From: an uncultured Clostridia bacterium
GTDB taxonomy: Bacteria; Bacillota; Clostridia; Christensenellales; Borkfalkiaceae
Direction of reading: 5' to 3'
Assembly: GCA_947177495.1 (NCBI GenBank)
Contig: CAMWUS010000090.1
Coordinates: 1 to 6,030, forward strand
Length of the DNA stretch: 6,030 bases
The first letter of the stretch is position 1, and each line of letters starts with the position of its first letter. The notes under the pieces are model-generated. The model saw only the letters and a program-made list of their open reading frames with translations. It was not told the DNA's origin and searched no databases. The translations under genes and the position numbers were made by a program. Below are positions 5,030-6,030 of this stretch, piece after piece.

Positions 5030-6030
5030 ATGGGTTTTATCTCGTTCAACTTGGAATTTTATAAAAATGAATTACAAAAACTGAAAACGGCCACTGTAAG
5101 CGAGGAAACAATATATCGGGTAAAACAGCTGCTGAAAATGCTGGACGACTTACTTGACGAGGGATATACGGTGCTATATCATAAATTGGAAGAAGCTTAT
5201 TCGGGGGTATCAAAATTAAGAGCGTATTTGAAAAATAATCATATCGAGCCGTTTCCTATTTACCGCAAGCCGTTTTCGGAAATAGACGTTACATACGAAC
5301 AATGCACTTATGAACTTGCAGAGGCAATCAAAGAACTTGTCGAGAACGCCGAAAAAAGTACAGACGTGCGTGATGATGTGTTTTTATCGGAGTTGATTGA
5401 TTTTTGTAAATGGATAGGCTACAAAGAAGATACTGCATACATTTTTTTGCTGCGCGATACTTTAGTGCCGTATATTTATTATCAAAGTAAAAACAGAAAA
5501 AATATTTATCCGTGGTTATTGGGGAGAAAAACTCTGACAAAGTTAACGGGCACGGATGATGTAGATGACGAAATTCGTGCTTCAATTTTCAAAGCATTGG
5601 AATTTGGGCAATGCGGCAATTATAAAGATTTTTGCGATATGGTTTTACCCGACATGCGTTCCGCTTTGAAGCAGTATCCCGAAATGGAGAAGTGCTTAAT
5701 TGCATTACTTGGGGGAATTAAGGAAAAGCGAATTGTCGTAGTCGAATCAGGATGTTGCGGTACTTTTCCAATGCTACTTATGAGTTTGGATGAACGAGTA
5801 GATTTGCGTATGTTTACTACTTATCCCTATCTATTAAAGATATATGGCGATAAAATTTATTCGTCAAAGTATGAAAATTGTCGTTTATTTGAAACTTTGT
5901 ATTCGCAGGACTTGTACTTCCGTTTTTCCGATTTAAGGGATGGTAAGTTCTTTGTTGAAAAATGCAACAACAAAAAAATAGAAAAATATGCAATTACAGA
6001 AATCAAAACATTTTTGAAATTATCAGAGAT
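5030..6030 (+). CDS. Uncharacterised protein, family not recognised (C-terminus cut by window edge)
   Basis: The frame is open from an ATG at 5030 to the window end: 333 full codons plus two bases, with no stop. A TAG lies directly before the ATG in frame (5027-5029), so this is the furthest possible ATG; GGAG at 5016-5019, 10 bases upstream, supports it. No signal peptide or clear membrane segment is seen, so it is probably cytosolic. Residues 1-110 are mostly charged helix (LKMLDDLLDEGYTVLYHKLEE). Residues about 115-225 are mixed and include YPWLLGRKTL (160-169). Residues 233-250 (KRIVVVESGCCGTFPMLL) look like a beta strand, a Gly/Cys-rich turn and a helix, in form like a ligand-binding loop of an alpha/beta fold, but not a Walker P-loop. 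A block rich in Phe/Tyr/Arg follows (LFETLYSQDLYFRFSDLRDG, 286-305), suggesting a conserved domain. Base composition is more AT-rich than ychF. I cannot assign a function. Confidence 0.85.
   Translation, partial: MGFISFNLEFYKNELQKLKTATVSEETIYRVKQLLKMLDDLLDEGYTVLYHKLEEAYSGVSKLRAYLKNNHIEPFPIYRKPFSEIDVTYEQCTYELAEAIKELVENAEKSTDVRDDVFLSELIDFCKWIGYKEDTAYIFLLRDTLVPYIYYQSKNRKNIYPWLLGRKTLTKLTGTDDVDDEIRASIFKALEFGQCGNYKDFCDMVLPDMRSALKQYPEMEKCLIALLGGIKEKRIVVVESGCCGTFPMLLMSLDERVDLRMFTTYPYLLKIYGDKIYSSKYENCRLFETLYSQDLYFRFSDLRDGKFFVEKCNNKKIEKYAITEIKTFLKLSE

Noticed and set aside
5328..5585. Minus-strand 85-residue open frame in the last gene
   Set aside because: It is contained in a 333-codon open plus frame with a supported start and is no more than its shadow.
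5720..5785. Walker A P-loop in the unknown protein
   Set aside because: The Gly-rich turn reads SGCCGTFP and has no GK[ST], so it does not meet the P-loop pattern.

Overview
The window looks like chromosomal DNA from an anaerobic, low-to-mid GC Bacillota (Clostridia-type) bacterium. The evidence is a clostridial-style 'reverse' rubrerythrin, strong AGGAG ribosome sites, sigma-A-type promoters with 17-bp spacers, and a Gram-positive-style lipoprotein signal peptide. This placement is inferred from gene character, not from a search. No rRNA, tRNA, CRISPR array, insertion sequence or phage gene was found.

Layout. Positions 1-3689 carry four genes on the minus strand. In transcription order they are arginyl-tRNA synthetase (argS, 3689-2007), a HAD-family phosphatase of the phosphoglycolate phosphatase type (1998-1360), a reverse rubrerythrin (1268-744) and a secreted Ig-like lipoprotein (669 to beyond base 1). 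argS and the phosphatase are 8 bases apart and are surely one transcript. The rubrerythrin has its own near-consensus extended -10 promoter and a hairpin terminator, so it can be expressed independently, although no terminator separates it from the phosphatase. From 3829 the genes run on the plus strand: the ATPase ychF (3829-4929), closed by a clear intrinsic terminator, then an unrecognised gene that starts at 5030 and runs off the end of the window.

The 139-base gap between argS and ychF holds two back-to-back promoters whose -35 boxes lie only 9 bases apart. It is the control hub of the window, driving two translation-related genes (tRNA charging and a ribosome-associated ATPase) in opposite directions.

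How the genes relate. argS and ychF serve translation. The phosphatase is a likely metabolite-repair enzyme, and the rubrerythrin is a peroxide/oxygen defence enzyme. The lipoprotein is an outer-surface protein of unknown role. The last gene is clearly more AT-rich than ychF (21 of 60 G+C at 5401-5460, against 37 of 60 at 4681-4740). It encodes at least 333 residues with no family I can name, and it is the most novel item here. No stretch longer than 300 bases lacks a gene.
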